Assembly: GCA_028641055.1 (NCBI GenBank)
Contig: CM054063.1
Location: 48,915,920-48,979,919, forward strand
Direction of reading: 5' to 3'
Origin: Alopecurus myosuroides
Lineage: Eukaryota > Streptophyta > Magnoliopsida > Poales > Poaceae
DNA length: 64,000 nt
Below the pieces are notes generated by a model. That model was not told the origin of the DNA. It did not search any database and saw only the letters and a program-made list of their open reading frames with translations. Shown here in pieces: positions 1 through 11,980 of the stretch. Within the stretch, counting starts at the first letter, position 1, and each line of letters begins with the position of its first letter. Made by a program: the position numbers and the translations under genes.

Positions 1-107
1 GGAGCATTTAGTTTTATATACATCAAAAATATTTTAGTTTGAGTTATGAGTGCTAAAAGTGTGATGATTCATTGTCAAATAGAGTGTTGCCCCTACCAGT
101 GAGGTTA
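1..107 (+). mobile_element. Athila-like Gypsy internal sequence, left of Helitron
   Basis: Non-coding 3' interior of an Athila-like Gypsy element. It seems to continue at 2100 after the Helitron, where an A/G-rich stretch, the polypurine tract and the 3' LTR follow. The assignment rests on that continuity and on my recollection of the family's AT-rich 3' interior, not on a coding domain. The element's 5' part lies outside the window. Confidence 0.5.
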
Positions 108-243
108 TATATATATACACCTAATAATAAAAGCGTTAAGGCTTCCTTCATTTGGTTTGGTTTGGTAGGTCATTGAAATTGCCCCTAAAGTTAGACACAA
201 ATTACCCACCCTGCCACCGGTAATCTTTACCTTTAACTAATTA

Positions 244-2099
244 TCTTTACCTAATAATAAAAGTGCTAAACCTTGTCGCGAGTCCGTGTAGATTGCTTCG
301 GCCCGTAGTTTTTGTTTCCTTTTTTCGTTTTCCTTGTAAATTCGTACATAAGGAAAGCATGTGAAAAGAAAAACCTGTGCGTAGACAGACACATCGACGT
401 GAATGAAGAGAACACTTCGCCGATGACTATATGGTTTTTCAAGGAGACTATATCCTACGTCAAAAAAGCTACTGTTGTACCCACGACCATCGATTGCTAA
501 GAAGCGAGGGGGAATATGCCGCAGCCTCGAAAGCAATCACGAGTAGGAAGATCAGAGACGTTGGAGGCCGGTGATCCAGAAATCCCAGTGCCAGATCGAC
601 GACGACACTATCCGCGCTGCGGTAAGACTTGGCTACCATATCTCGCCCGCACGCCATTGTGTTCCTCGAGCCACAGCACACTCGCGCCACACCCAGCGCC
701 AGATCGACAACGACGCTCCCTGCGCCGCGGTAAGACTAGGCTACAATATCTCGCCCGCACGTCGTCGTCTTCCTCGAGCCACAACCCGCTCGCGCCACAC
801 CGACACCGACACCGACGTCCATCCGTGCAAGATCTCGGCACCAGAGTTGGTCCGTCGGCGGTTACGACCCAGGGGATGGGCGCTATGGTGTGCGTCTCCC
901 TTAAGGAAGTGTTCCTGATGCGCTTCATGGGCAACGAGATATACATGTCAGATCAGCCGGTCTGGGCAGAGACGCGAGGTAAAAGGTCATCATCCCTAAA
1001 GAAAACGGCTTGTGCATCCCCGATTACTTCCGGCTTAGCAGATCTACCTCCATGACCAAATGAACATCGAATCTCAACGAACCCCTCCTTTTCCCATGGT
1101 TCGGTCTAGCTGTGAACGGTCGAACTCTAGGCGAGGTCCGGCATTGTCTGGTCCTCTATTTTGTTGGTGCTGCAGTCTGCACAAGACCTGCTGAGTTAAC
1201 CCGGTGTAAATATTTTTTTTCTTTCTTCTAGTGCAAGGCCGTGCGCCCGCGATGTGCTTTCTGTGCCGACCAAGGCAAACTTTGGTGACTTCGTGTGTGG
1301 CAGGTACATTGTTGTTTCTGTCCTCTGGTATGCTTGTGCCTTACTAGAACATGCTGCGGTTCGCTCGCTTGCATTAGCGCCGTCCGCACGAACCGCGGCC
1401 GCTCGACATCTCTTCGCTATATATAAGATCAATGAACAAAACAATGTGGCCTGTGGGCGCCACTGGATCAAACGCGGGTTGATGGCCTAGCCTGGGAGAC
1501 GTAGATCGCTCTGCTAACTTCGAGTAGCTCCTACGTGCTCCACCGACTACTGTACTGCCCTCTAGCCCTTTTCAGACTACTTGTCATTATACTAATGTTT
1601 CCTCCGTTTTAATTAGTGTGTGCATTCATAATAGACATTTCCCATCATTACGCGCACTTAGTTTTTATGTGTTTAGTTCGTACTCCAAGGAGAGGAACTA
1701 AATAGCTTTATGTGATAGTTCAATAAAATCTGTTCATGTTTATATATTTCTTAAGGAAGCAAATTTCTGATTTCATATGACCATATATTAAGCTGGTGTT
1801 TTTTCGCGTTCGAGGCAATGCGCAGTTGTGAGAAGGTCACCATCGGTAATACTTTTCGCCAACGATGATACTTGATGTTTCTTTCTACTTAGTAGTTTAT
1901 TTTTTTACTCGTTTACATTATAGAATTTGGCAAATTATTTTAGACAAGTAAATTTTGAGGCAACTCCTCCTTCATGGTAAATACTTTATACCGTCGTAAT
2001 GTGGTCATGGATATCAGTGCTTCTGTTGGAAGAACATGTGTCACATCAGTTAGAAGAATTTGTGTGTCTCCCATTGCAACGCACCGGCACGTTTCCTAG
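244..2099 (+). mobile_element. Non-autonomous Helitron
   Basis: The 5' end begins TCTTTACCTAATAATAAAAG after an A at 243. The 3' end is CTAG at 2096-2099, followed by a T at 2100, as expected for insertion between A and T. About 15 bases upstream of CTAG is a decayed copy of the usual plant Helitron terminal hairpin (CCCATTGCAACGCACCGG). A second 5'-end-like sequence (ACACCTAATAATAAAAGCG) lies at about 117-135, so the true left end may be near 112, or two Helitron ends may be nested. No Rep/helicase domain is visible, so movement would depend on an autonomous partner. The GC-rich part (about 500-1050) is probably a captured gene fragment. The rest is AT-rich and non-coding. Confidence 0.65.
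516..1055 (+). pseudogene. Open frame in Helitron with in-frame tandem repeat; unidentified
   Basis: A 179-codon open frame of unknown function, rich in Arg, Ser and His. Two diverged 108-bp units (591-698 and 699-806) encode two 36-residue repeats, both containing the pattern GKTxLxYLART. I recognise no domain, signal peptide or membrane segment. Its position inside a Helitron and its GC content (higher than its surroundings) fit a captured exon piece rather than a full gene. The + frame is only one of several open frames here, so coding is doubtful. Confidence 0.25.
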
Positions 2100-2973
2100 T
2101 AAACAAATAAAAGAGAAAAAGCCCAAAAAGAAAAAAATGGCAAAAGAGAGATAATAAAGAGAGAGAGAGGGGGTAACACTACTATAATTTATTCCATACT
2201 TGTGCTTGGTTAGCATCATTACTTCAGTTTGGAGAGAGCTTTCATATTATGACTTGCATAACTATGTGGGTAACTTACATTATAGAACTTGGCTTGTATA
2301 TTCCAATGATGAGCCTCTCAAAAGAGCTATAGGTCTTTGTGAGCAAGCAAGTTGGATGCACCCCCACTAGTTCCATTGGAGAGCTTTCATACACTTATAG
2401 CTCTATGTGCATCCGTTGTGTGGCAATCACTACTCCTTGCATAACTTCGATTATAAGACTTCCTCTTGTCTAATGATCACTTTCAGTTGTGTGAGACTTT
2501 CTTCCATTGACCTTCCAAACCCCCCATAATATTATTTTAGCCATAACATCCTGGTGCTAGGGACCAATATAGAACGCTTGCTTGTTTTGAGTGCACAAAT
2601 ATTTTAATGATGTTCCTACATGCATATTATTATCACTTGACTTGATCCTAACAGGAGTTGTTGTGAGAGTTTGATGCATTGGATGATTATATTGTTGTTC
2701 TTGAAGCTTAAATCATCTTTAATAAACCATTGCATGGTTGATTGTATTTTAGTATTGATTCATTGAAAAGTTTTACTTTGTTCTTCCTAATGGTTTATAC
2801 ATTATTCTATTTGATATCAACTATAAACCACAACCTTTATTCATTTGATCCTAGATTACATGATTTACATTACTATGATGATCAAGTTTATGTTGGTAGC
2901 ATGTCACCTTAGAAATTATTTATTTTTATTGTTTACCTACTCGAGGACGAGTAGGAACTAAGCTTGGGGATGT
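2100..2973 (+). mobile_element. Athila-like Gypsy 3' interior with polypurine tract
   Basis: Non-coding tail of the same Gypsy element as bases 1-107, resuming after the Helitron. It opens with an A/G-rich tract and a GA microsatellite (about 2155-2172) and runs to a polypurine tract at about 2959-2970 (AAGCTTGGGGA) next to the LTR. The tract primes plus-strand DNA synthesis in the retrotransposon cycle. No coding region is visible. Confidence 0.7.
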
Positions 2974-4389
2974 TGATACGTCATAAACGTATCCATAATT
3001 TCTGATGTTGCATGTTGTTTTCATGCCATATTCTACATGTTTCCTTTACACTTTATGCCCTTTTTATTGATTTTCTAGGACTAAACTGTTGACAAGATGC
3101 CACAGAGCCAGTTCCTGTTTTCTGCTGTTTTTAGTTTCAGAAAAGTTGTTCTGGAAATATTCTCGGAATCGGACGATTCGAAGCCCAAAAGTCTTAGAAT
3201 TCCTAGTGGATCCACGGAGTCCAAAAGACCCCCGGAGAGGGGCACAGTGGTGCCAACACCATGGGTGGGCGCGGGTCCCCCTGTCCGCGCCCAAAGGTGA
3301 TGTGGTCCCCCTGGCTGCCCATAGTCATTGTCCTTCCTCCTATATATGTCCCCCGATGCATAAACCCTAAAAAATCACCCTTTGTCCACGAAAAGTTCCG
3401 TATCTTCGCCACCGCCACCGACAAGTTTTGGGGACAGAAATCTCTTTTCCGACACACTGCCGGGATGGGGAAGTGCCCCCGGAGCCATCTCCATCGACTC
3501 CACTGCCATCTTCATCGTTGTTGTTGTCTCCTATGATGAGGAGGGAGTAGTTCTCCCTCGGGGCTGAGGGCTCTGTCGGTAGCTATGTGTTTCATCTCTC
3601 TCTCCCATGGTGTGATCTTTATGTGATCATGGGCTTTGTAATCTAGTTGAATATGTAGATGTTCTCTTCATATGTTATGTTACTCAAGTGGTTTTTAAAT
3701 CTATGTAGACACTTTGATCACGGTGTAAAGGTGACAGTGTGTGCACCGTGTGGTTTAGCATGATATTTATATCTTGTGTTGGATGACCCTATGAAATTGT
3801 GGCGTTTGTTTAGTACTAATTTGGGGCGCTCATAGTGACAGTGTGGGGTGCCCGAGAGAGGGAATACAGACTCGAGGAGTGCTGTTATAGCTCTACAGAT
3901 GGATTGGTGTTCATTATTCGACCGTAGATTGGTTTGGAGTAGCGTAGTGAAGAGATATATTTATGCATTCTATTATGTTATCATTGTCGAGAGTATCCAC
4001 TAGTGAAACTAGGATCCCTAGGCCTAGTTTCTAAGCATTGAAACACTGTTTACAATTAGTTTTGCTACATGTTTGATTGCTGCCATTTTTATTTCAGATT
4101 GCTATTATCACTTATTAGCATCCATATTACTTGCATTTTACTCTCTCTTCGCCGATCTAGTGCACTTATACAACTGAGAAATGTATTAGATGTGTTGGGA
4201 CACAAGAGACTTCTTGTATCGTAATTGCAGGTTGCTTGAGAGGGATACCTTTGACCTCTTCCTACCAGAGTTCGATAAACCTTGGGTAATCCACTTAAGG
4301 GAAACATGCTGCTGTTCTACAAACCTTTGCACTTGGAGGCACAACACTGTCTACAAGAATAGAAGCGTGCGTAGACATTAGACGTATCA
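2974..4389 (+). repeat. 3' LTR of Athila-like Gypsy
   Basis: A 1416-bp LTR bounded by perfect inverted ends TGATACGTC and GACGTATCA. A TATA box (TATATAT, 3341-3347) sits about a quarter of the way in, as in other Triticeae LTRs of this type. It follows a polypurine tract directly, so it is a 3' LTR and not a solo LTR. Its start resembles the LTR at 5826 but the 3' half differs, so the two belong to related but different subfamilies. Small open frames around 3089-3567 are GC-rich LTR sequence and not genes. Confidence 0.85.
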
Positions 4390-5825
4390 GTAAGGAAGCC
4401 TTGGAGGCAGAATCAGACTCGGTACTGAGCTTTATGACCCCCGTGGCTTCCTCCCCACAGCCTTCCTTCGTCTTGACGGAGATTCCCAACTTCAACAAGT
4501 GGGGTATCATTCCTGAAGAAGACGAACATGGGAACCGTCCTGATTCCCCGTTGCCACCTCCACCCCCGAGGTCGCCACCCTGGGACGTCGTGCGATTTCC
4601 ACCGTCAGCGGCCTCCCGTCCGGGGACGCTCGCTCGGACTGACACATGTGGGGTGACCCTTAGGGCTCCGAGGTATGCCCCGCCTTCTTCCTTGCGTCGG
4701 TTTGCTTCTCCTAATTCGTTTCTTCATGGTCGTTAGCCTTCTCCGCGGTTGCAACGGAGATCTATATTCTGGGGATCACTACAAGCGACCATGGGAGGAG
4801 GCTCTATTTCTTGTACTTCTGGTGATGAGGGCCTGTGGGAGCCCTCCCGCAGAGGAATCCCACACGCCCACTGTCGGCTGCGGCGCTTTGAGCGGGGACC
4901 CAAGCCGAGGTATTTCTTGACTCCTTCCTCTGCACAACCAGCCATGGGAGAAGCATACCTGACTTAATCGTTGCTTTCTGTTCACAGGGCCGCTAGAGAC
5001 CGGAAGCGCCGGCCTGACCGGAGCCCCCGAGGGCTTGTCTAGCCCGCTGTTGAACCCGACCCTCTCCGAAGCCTACGGTTCCCGGCAGCGAGGGTCCCCG
5101 CTTAGGACCTGATAGCTATGGGGCTTGATTCATCAAGTATGAAGGTGGCCCGCAACGCCATTGACAACCTGGCTACCCACCACCAGCAGGAAACTAAGGC
5201 CATCGAACACGTGAAGCATCGCATCGCAGGCTGGCAAAGTCGGTTCTCCATTCAGCAGGCCCAGGTGGATGGGCAGCGCGCAGCCCTGGAGGCGGGGAGG
5301 AGGGAACCAACTCCATTCTTCCATGGGGAAGGGAGAATCTTGGATTCATATCCGAGCTGAGGCTGCAACTCGCCCTACGGAGGCCTTGAATGATGAGGAT
5401 ATTCGCTTGTTCAAGCAGAACCAAGCGAAGCCGTGGCCTCCCTGGAGGAATCCCTCTAGCTGGCTGAGGAGCGTTCCCGCTTCTCTGAAGAACTTGTCAC
5501 CACGCATCTGTTCATGATTGCCCACCTTCACAACAAGTTCTAGGAGAAGCAGAGGAGCTTGGATCGCTCTGCCAAGTCGCGAAAGAAGAGCCGTGACTCT
5601 GCGACACTCAAGCTGGTCGGGCTGGACCATCTCTCCACGCAAAGGCGCCTAGATGCCCAGTGACTCTTTACCCTGGTGGGGTCTGCGCAAGCTGTCATGC
5701 GCCGCCTTGAGCTCCTAGTTGGTCACCTGCAAGATTGCAACATTGAAAACATTAGCACCTTCTATGCTGACCTGGTGGGCCGCCTCGACGCGCTGCCTGC
5801 CCTCTTCACCGGGAGGTCCACCGCC
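4390..5825 (+). pseudogene. Decayed transposon coding fragment with spliced-looking layout
   Basis: Plus-strand coding-like blocks separated by intron-like gaps. The first block (about 4401-4672) contains FVLTEIPNFNKWGI and a proline-rich stretch and ends at a GTATGC donor-like site. A further block ends near 4911 at GTATTT. Another begins after a CAG at about 4987. From 5118 to about 5820 a stop-interrupted frame encodes a coiled-coil-like segment followed by RRLELLVGHLQDC and FYADLVGRLDALPAL. It reminds me of plant 'gypsy-type transposon' ORFs carried by Gypsy or CACTA elements, but I cannot name the family. Stops show it is not functional. The left LTR end and the D LTR border it on either side. 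Confidence 0.45.
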
Positions 5826-7364
5826 TGATACGTCATAAACGTATCTATAATTTATGACGTTCCATGTTGTTTTCATGTTATTTGCTACATGTTTTCTATA
5901 CACTTTATGTCATTTTTATCGATTTTCTGGGACCAACCTATTGAAAATATGCCACAGAGCAAGTTCCCTGTTTTTAGTTTCAGAAAAGTTGTTCTGAAAA
6001 TATTCTCGAATCGGAAAATTCGAAACCTAGAAGTCTTAAAATTCACGAACGTTCCACGGAGTCCCAAAGAGACCCAGAGGAGGGCCACAGGGGGTCACAC
6101 CATAGGGTGGCGCCCCCCTGACTGTGCCACCAGGTGGTGTGGGCCGCCCGGGTGCCCTCCTCCATCGCCCTTTCGCCTATATATTCCCCTCGGATAGTAA
6201 ACCCTAAATATATCCCACTTTTCCGCGAAAAACATCCGAGACCGCCATCATCGTCAACCCAAGATCGGTAGGGTTCTCGAGTTCTCCCCGGCACCCTGCC
6301 GGGAAGGGAAATCATCACTGAAGGGCTCTACACCACCATGCCCACCTCCGGAGTGATGCGTGAGTAGTTCATCCGTGGACTACGGGTCCATAGCAGTAGC
6401 TTGCTGGCTGTTCTCTCCACTTTATGCCTCATGTTTAGATCTTGTGAGCTGCCCACATGATCGTGATCATATTATTGTAATGCTACATGATGTGTTCGCT
6501 GGGATCCGATGAATGTTGAATGCTATGTCTCTTTATTATCAATCTATCATGTTATCTTCATGTATATATTATTTATGATATTGCATGCTCTCCGTTGTTA
6601 GTAGATGCTTTGGCCAAGTAGATGCTAGTGACTCCAAGAGGGAGTATTTATGCTTGATAGTGGGTTCATGCCTCCTTGCATCTATGCTCGAGTGACAGAA
6701 ACGTGACGGATGGAGGATGTGCTCTTGCCATTAAGGAGAAAAAAATGATGTTCACATTACACACTTTGCTTAATGTGATTATTTGTTGTTTGTAACTTAA
6801 TATCCAAGGTTTGTTCGCATGATATTCTAAGGGTCGATTATTAGTCATAGTTAGTTGGATGACGATCTATCAGTCTTGTTGTAATGCCCGCATGAATCAC
6901 ATAGTAATCATCATGTCATGCATGTTTCAATATCTATCAATTTCCTAACTGTAATTTGTTCACCACACATGTTATATATCTTTCATGGAGAGACACCGCT
7001 AGTGAACTGTGGACCCCGGTTCATTTTCTTATACTGATAATACAACCACTTTGATTACTGTTTTCACACTTCTACTACTTTTTCATATTGTTTTCCACAC
7101 CATACATTTAACCTCTTTGTTATCAGCAAAACCGGCGAGATAGACAACCACACTACTCCGTTGGGGCAAAGTGAATTGATTCTGTTGTGTAGGTTCCACA
7201 TTGCTACTGAACCGGTAGTGCGCCCTACCACCTCAATTGCATCAACCTTCAGAAATTTATTGTCCTCCTACTGGTCGATTCAACCTTGGTTTATTTTCCG
7301 AGGGAAAACTTGCCGCTGCACTCTTCACAACCTTTCTCTTGGGGTTTACCAACGCCAACAATCA
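5826..7364 (+). repeat. 5' LTR of Gypsy element D (Athila/Sabrina-like)
   Basis: A 1539-bp LTR starting TGATACGTCATAAACG and ending CAATCA just before a primer-binding-like sequence. The TATA box is at 6177-6185 (CTATATATT). The order of blocks (short GC-rich promoter, a stretch like GTGAGTAGTTCATCC, then AT-rich leader) matches Triticeae LTRs I know as the Sabrina type. The family name is from memory. The matching 3' LTR is not in the window. Confidence 0.8.
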
Positions 7365-7373
7365 ACAAGTTTT

Positions 7374-7392
7374 CTGACGCTGTTGTCGGGGA
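7374..7392 (+). other. Decayed primer binding site of element D
   Basis: CTGACGCTGTTGTCGGGGA lies a few bases after the 5' LTR. It matches the usual PBS of this element group (TGGCGCCGTTGCCGGGGA) except for changes that look mostly like C-to-T and G-to-A decay. Reverse transcription would start here from a host tRNA. Confidence 0.65.
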
Positions 7393-7586
7393 GGAAGAGA
7401 ATTTCTGCAAGGAGAGTCTCTCACTTCCAACCTCTTTACTTTGTTTTAGTTTTTCTTACTTTATTTTATTTTATCTTGTTTGCTTCTCTTTATTAAAAAC
7501 ACAAAAAATTAGTTCTTATTTTAGTTGTTATTTTTGTTATCTTGTTTTTGTTTTGCTTGTTAATTGCTTAATCATGCCTACTATGA

Positions 7587-8341
7587 ATGGTTGATTTCTT
7601 TGGAACTAGAACTTATTGGCAAGGTGGGTTCATAGAAGAACAACAAAGATACTATAATGAACACCGCTTGTCACAAAAAGGGACACAATTATGGGAGCAA
7701 ATTAATAAATTGCATAACTGTGCTAAAAACTTGTGCTCTAATTATAATGTTACGTATTGCTTTGATAAATCTTGTTGCTGTAGGAGGTATAAACACCTCC
7801 CTTTTCAATGTGAGTATAATGATGATGTTACCATATCTTCTTATGTTAAGGGAAATTATGACTTTGATGACTTGGAACAAATTTAGGAATTTCTTGCTTG
7901 GAAGGGTGCATTCGAAATTGCTTATTTGCTTGAAACTATTGATGATGCACCTTATAAATATGAGATTTATGATATACTTGAATATTGCTTTGATAATTAC
8001 AAGGATTGTAATTACTACATAATTAAATATCTTAAAAGATGCTCTCCACCAAGGGAAGTAACTGATGCCTTGTAGGAGCCTATGAAAGAAGAAATTGTTG
8101 AATCTGGAAGCTCAATGGATGAAAAAGAGGAGGAAAGCGATGATCAAGAGGAGGAAGAATGGAGCTACCCATGTCTACCTCCCAATGAGAGTAACTCTTT
8201 AACTCATAGTTGTGACGATCCTATTGATTCTTTTGAAATATACCTTTTTGATGAAATTGATACTTGATATACTTGTGACCTTGATACTACTATGAATTAA
8301 ACATGTGAGAATGATATTGCTACTGTTATTTATGATAATCC
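7587..8341 (+). pseudogene. Broken first ORF of Gypsy element D
   Basis: A 99-codon frame (7587-7886) with YWQGGFIEEQQRYYNEH and a Cys-rich patch (CFDKSCCC) ends in a stop. It continues in the same frame with EFLAWKGAFEIAYLLET and an acidic stretch (EEESDDQEEEE) near 8100-8160, interrupted by further stops. This is the leader ORF typical of Sabrina-like elements. It has no recognisable retroviral domain. It is cut at 8341 by Copia E and resumes at 28513. Confidence 0.5.
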
Positions 8342-9987
8342 TGAAGGGTACGTTGCATAGAAAACAAAAAAATTCCTACGCGCGATAAACCCGAAGGGCC
8401 AAGATCTAATCTAGGAGATGAAAGGTAACGGGGAGAAAGAGTCTTAGAATAACATACCCTCGAAGACTCTAAGTGGTACGAGATAAAATATCGTTGTTGG
8501 CGTAGTCGTACTCATGCCGATCCCGAAAGTGAGAAGAAGTGCATCGCAGTCCGGCGGTGCCTCCGTAATCGGTCACACGTTCAGCTCGATGAAGACCTCT
8601 GTTCCCTCGATCCAGCGGGGCAGCGGAAGTAGAGGATCCTCTGGAACTACAGCATCACAACAGCGTGGTGGTGGTGAAGAATCCCACGGTCAGGGCTTCG
8701 CCAAGCCGGAGACCATGGAATGGAGCAGCGGGTGGAGTGGAAGGGAGGTGGGACAAGTGTGTGAGGAAGAGGAGCTCTCACCCTCCTTTTATAGGGGAGG
8801 GGAAGGCAGCCCAAAGGGGGGGTTGTGGCCAGCCATGGTGTGCCCCCACCTCTTCCCTCTTCATGTGAGTAGAAGCTCCACTCACACCCACTCATGCTCC
8901 CTTAATTTCCCACTTAGAAAATCCAAAGGTTTTCTTTAATAAATAAATAAAACATTTTTATTTCTTTATTTATATTTGTTAATTCCATTAAAAACATTTG
9001 CATATAGCACCTCGAATCATTTTTTCTATTAAAAACCATTCGACGATAAACCCCTTAAACTATTTCAATTTTCCCCGAAACAATTTTGGTGTTGCCCAAA
9101 AGATTCCTCGGTGTTCCGTATGCTCTCAAACGCTTCATCAAACCTTAAGTGTGTCACCCTACGATTCGCGAATAATATAGAAATGATCGAGACTCCTCTC
9201 CGATCAAGAATCAGCAGCGGGATCTGGAGATCCGTGATGACTCCTATATATTCAACGATGACTCTTGTGATCATGTGAACCGTCAACGTCGTAACTATTT
9301 CCCTTTGTCTCGCGATATTTTACTTGTTTGAGATCCGATCATCAGTATCAACCATACCTTGTTCAATCTTGTTACCCGACAAGTACTATTTACTCGTTCC
9401 CGGGATATGACATCCTTGTGACCTAGTCACGTGCTTGCAAGCGGTGTCGATGTGATATCACCGAGAGGGCCCAGAGTATATCTCTCTATCGTTTTGGATG
9501 GACAAATCCCACTCTTGATCCATGAGCTTCAACTAACACTTTCCGAATACCTAACGCCACCTTTATAGTCACCCTGTTACGGTGTGACGTTTGATGTCAT
9601 CAAAGTACTCTTTCGGTATTAGTCATTAACATGATCTCATGGTCTAAGGAATAATGTTACTCCGAATGTAAGACATAACAACAAAAATAAATGACCTGAT
9701 CATATTGTTATACTTAGTTAGGGTCTAAGTTCATCAAGTCATTCTCCTAATGACATGACCCCGTTATTAACAACATCCAATGTCTATGATCAGGAAACCT
9801 TGATCATTTGTTAATCAATGAGCTAGTTAAAAGAGAGGCTTTACTAGGAACGTTTGTTTGTTTATTAATCACACATGTATTAACGTTTCCGGTTAATATA
9901 ATTCTAGCATGAGAAATAAACATCTATCATAAACAAGGAATAACATAATAAACACTTTATTATTGCCTCTCGGGCATATTCCCTTTA
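8342..9987 (-). repeat. 3' LTR of Copia E
   Basis: A 1646-bp LTR paired with 26902-28512. On the + strand it starts TGAAGGG and ends CCCTTTA, where the partner ends CCCTTCA, so the terminal dinucleotide has decayed. Next to it (9988-10000) is the polypurine tract, GGGAGACT on the - strand. The TATA box on the - strand is CTATAAAAGG at 8785-8794. Confidence 0.9.
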
Positions 9988-10020
9988 GTCTCCCACTTGC
10001 ACTAGTGGCAATAATCTATA

Positions 10021-11980
10021 TTACATAGTGATGAATCTAACACCCATTGAGTTATGGTGTTGATCATGTTTTGCCATTGAGAGAGGTTTAGTCAACGGAT
10101 CTACCACATTCAGATCCGTATGTACTTTGCAAATCTTCACATCCCCATCTGCGACATCTTCACGGATGGAGTGAAAATGGCGCTTGATATGCTTGGAATT
10201 CTTATGAGACCTTGGCTCTTTAGCATTGGCTATGGCACTATTGTTGTCACAATAGATAACCATTGGATCCAACGCACTCGGAACCACACCTAGTTCGGAT
10301 ATGAACTCCTTCATCCAAACTGCTTCATGTGTTGCCTCCGAGGCAGCAACATATTTTGCTTCTGTTGATGATCTCGCCACCACGGATTGCGTAAAACTCC
10401 TCCAGCTTACTGCTCCTCCATTCATAACAAATATGTACCCGGATTGAGACCTAGAGTCATCCAGATCAGTGTCGAAGCTAGCATCAACGTAACATCTTGC
10501 GACGAGCTCTTCTTCACCGCCATATACGAGAAACATATCCTTAGTTCTTCTCAAGTACCTAAAGATATTCTTGACCGCCGTCCAGTGTTCCAAACCTCGA
10601 TCGGATTGGTACCTACTAGTCAAACTAATAGCATGTGCTACATCCGGTCTTGTACATAACATAAGATACATGGTAGGACCTATGGCTGAAGCATAGGGAA
10701 TCTTATTCATTATCTCTCTATCTTCTGATGTAGCTGGACATAGAGTCTTACTCAACGTTTTGGCTCGCAACATTGGTAAGAACCCCTTCTTACTATCGTC
10801 CATTCTGAACTTCTTCAGAATCTTGTCAAGGTATGTACTTTCCGAAAGTCCAATGAAGTGTCTTGATCTATCCCTGTAGATTTTGATGCCTAATATATAA
10901 GCTGCTTCACCAAGGTCTTTCATCGAAAAACTACTGTTCAAATAACCTTTTACACTTTTTAAAAGTTCTATATCATTTCCCATCAACAATATGTCATCCA
11001 CATATAGTACTAGAAATGCTACAGAGCACCCACTCACTTTCTTGTAAATACAAGCTTCTCCGTATGTTAACAAATACAAACCCTTTGATCACCTTATCAA
11101 AACGGAGGTTCCAACTCCAGGATGCTTGCTTCAGTCCATAAATGGAACGTTGAAGCTTGCACACCTTGTCAGCATCCTTAGGATCAACAAAACCTTTGGG
11201 TTGCATCATATACAACTCTTCCTCAATGTCACCATTAAGAAATGCCATTTTGGCATCCATCTGCCACATTTCATAATCAAAAATTGCAGCAACTGCTAAC
11301 TTAAACCTAACTGACTTCAGCATCGCTACCGGTGAGAAAGTCTCATCATAGTCAACTCCTTGAATTTGTCAAAAACCTTTTGCGACAATTCGAGCTTTAT
11401 AGACGGTAACGTTACCATCAGCGTCAGTTTTGTTTTTGAATATCCATTTGTTCTCAACGGGCTTGGGGTCATCGGGTAAGTCCATCTAAGTCCAAACTTG
11501 GTTTTCGTACATGGATCTTATTTCGGATTTCATGGCTTCAAGCCATTCGTTGGAATCTGGGCTCATCATCGCTTCTTCATACGTCGTAGGGTCATCACCT
11601 CCATCTACCATGAAGTTTAAGACGGGACTCCCATACAGTTCAGGAGTTATACGATCCCTACTTGACCTGCGAGGTATGATAGTATCCTCTTCTAGAGTTT
11701 CATGATCTTGATCATTAGCTCTCTCTTCAACTGACAGGGTCGGCACCGGAACAATTTCCGGCGTTGCGCTACTCTCCATTCCAAGAAGAGAAGGTTCAAT
11801 AACCTCGTCGAGTTCTACCTTCCTACTATTCACACCTTTAGAGAGAAACTCCTTCTCCAAAAAGGATCCATTCTTGGCAGCGAAAATCTTGCCTTTGGAT
11901 CTGTGATAGAAGGTGTACCATATAGTTTCCTTAGGGTATCCTATGAAGACGCAATTTTCCGCTTTGGGTTCGACGTTATC
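10021..11980 (-). pseudogene. Copia E pol, 3' part: integrase tail, reverse transcriptase, RNase H
   Basis: Read on the - strand, it starts just beyond the F insertion with the integrase tail, then a Pro/Ser/Thr-rich linker ending in MKSEIRSMYENQVWT (to about 11486). Reverse transcriptase follows, with QMDAKMAFLNGDI near 11270 and the catalytic YVDDIL near 10990. RNase H ends the frame, with SSTEAKYVAASEATHEAVW and CDNNSAIANAKEP, stopping at 10021. Breaks: a CGA-to-TGA type stop near 11370 and a frameshift near 11070. RNA-dependent DNA synthesis would be lost without repair. Copia-type YVDD and the domain order integrase before reverse transcriptase make the class certain. Confidence 0.92.

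Noticed and set aside
2974..4389. Solo LTR
   Set aside because: A polypurine tract and element interior lie directly upstream, so it is the 3' LTR of a longer element.
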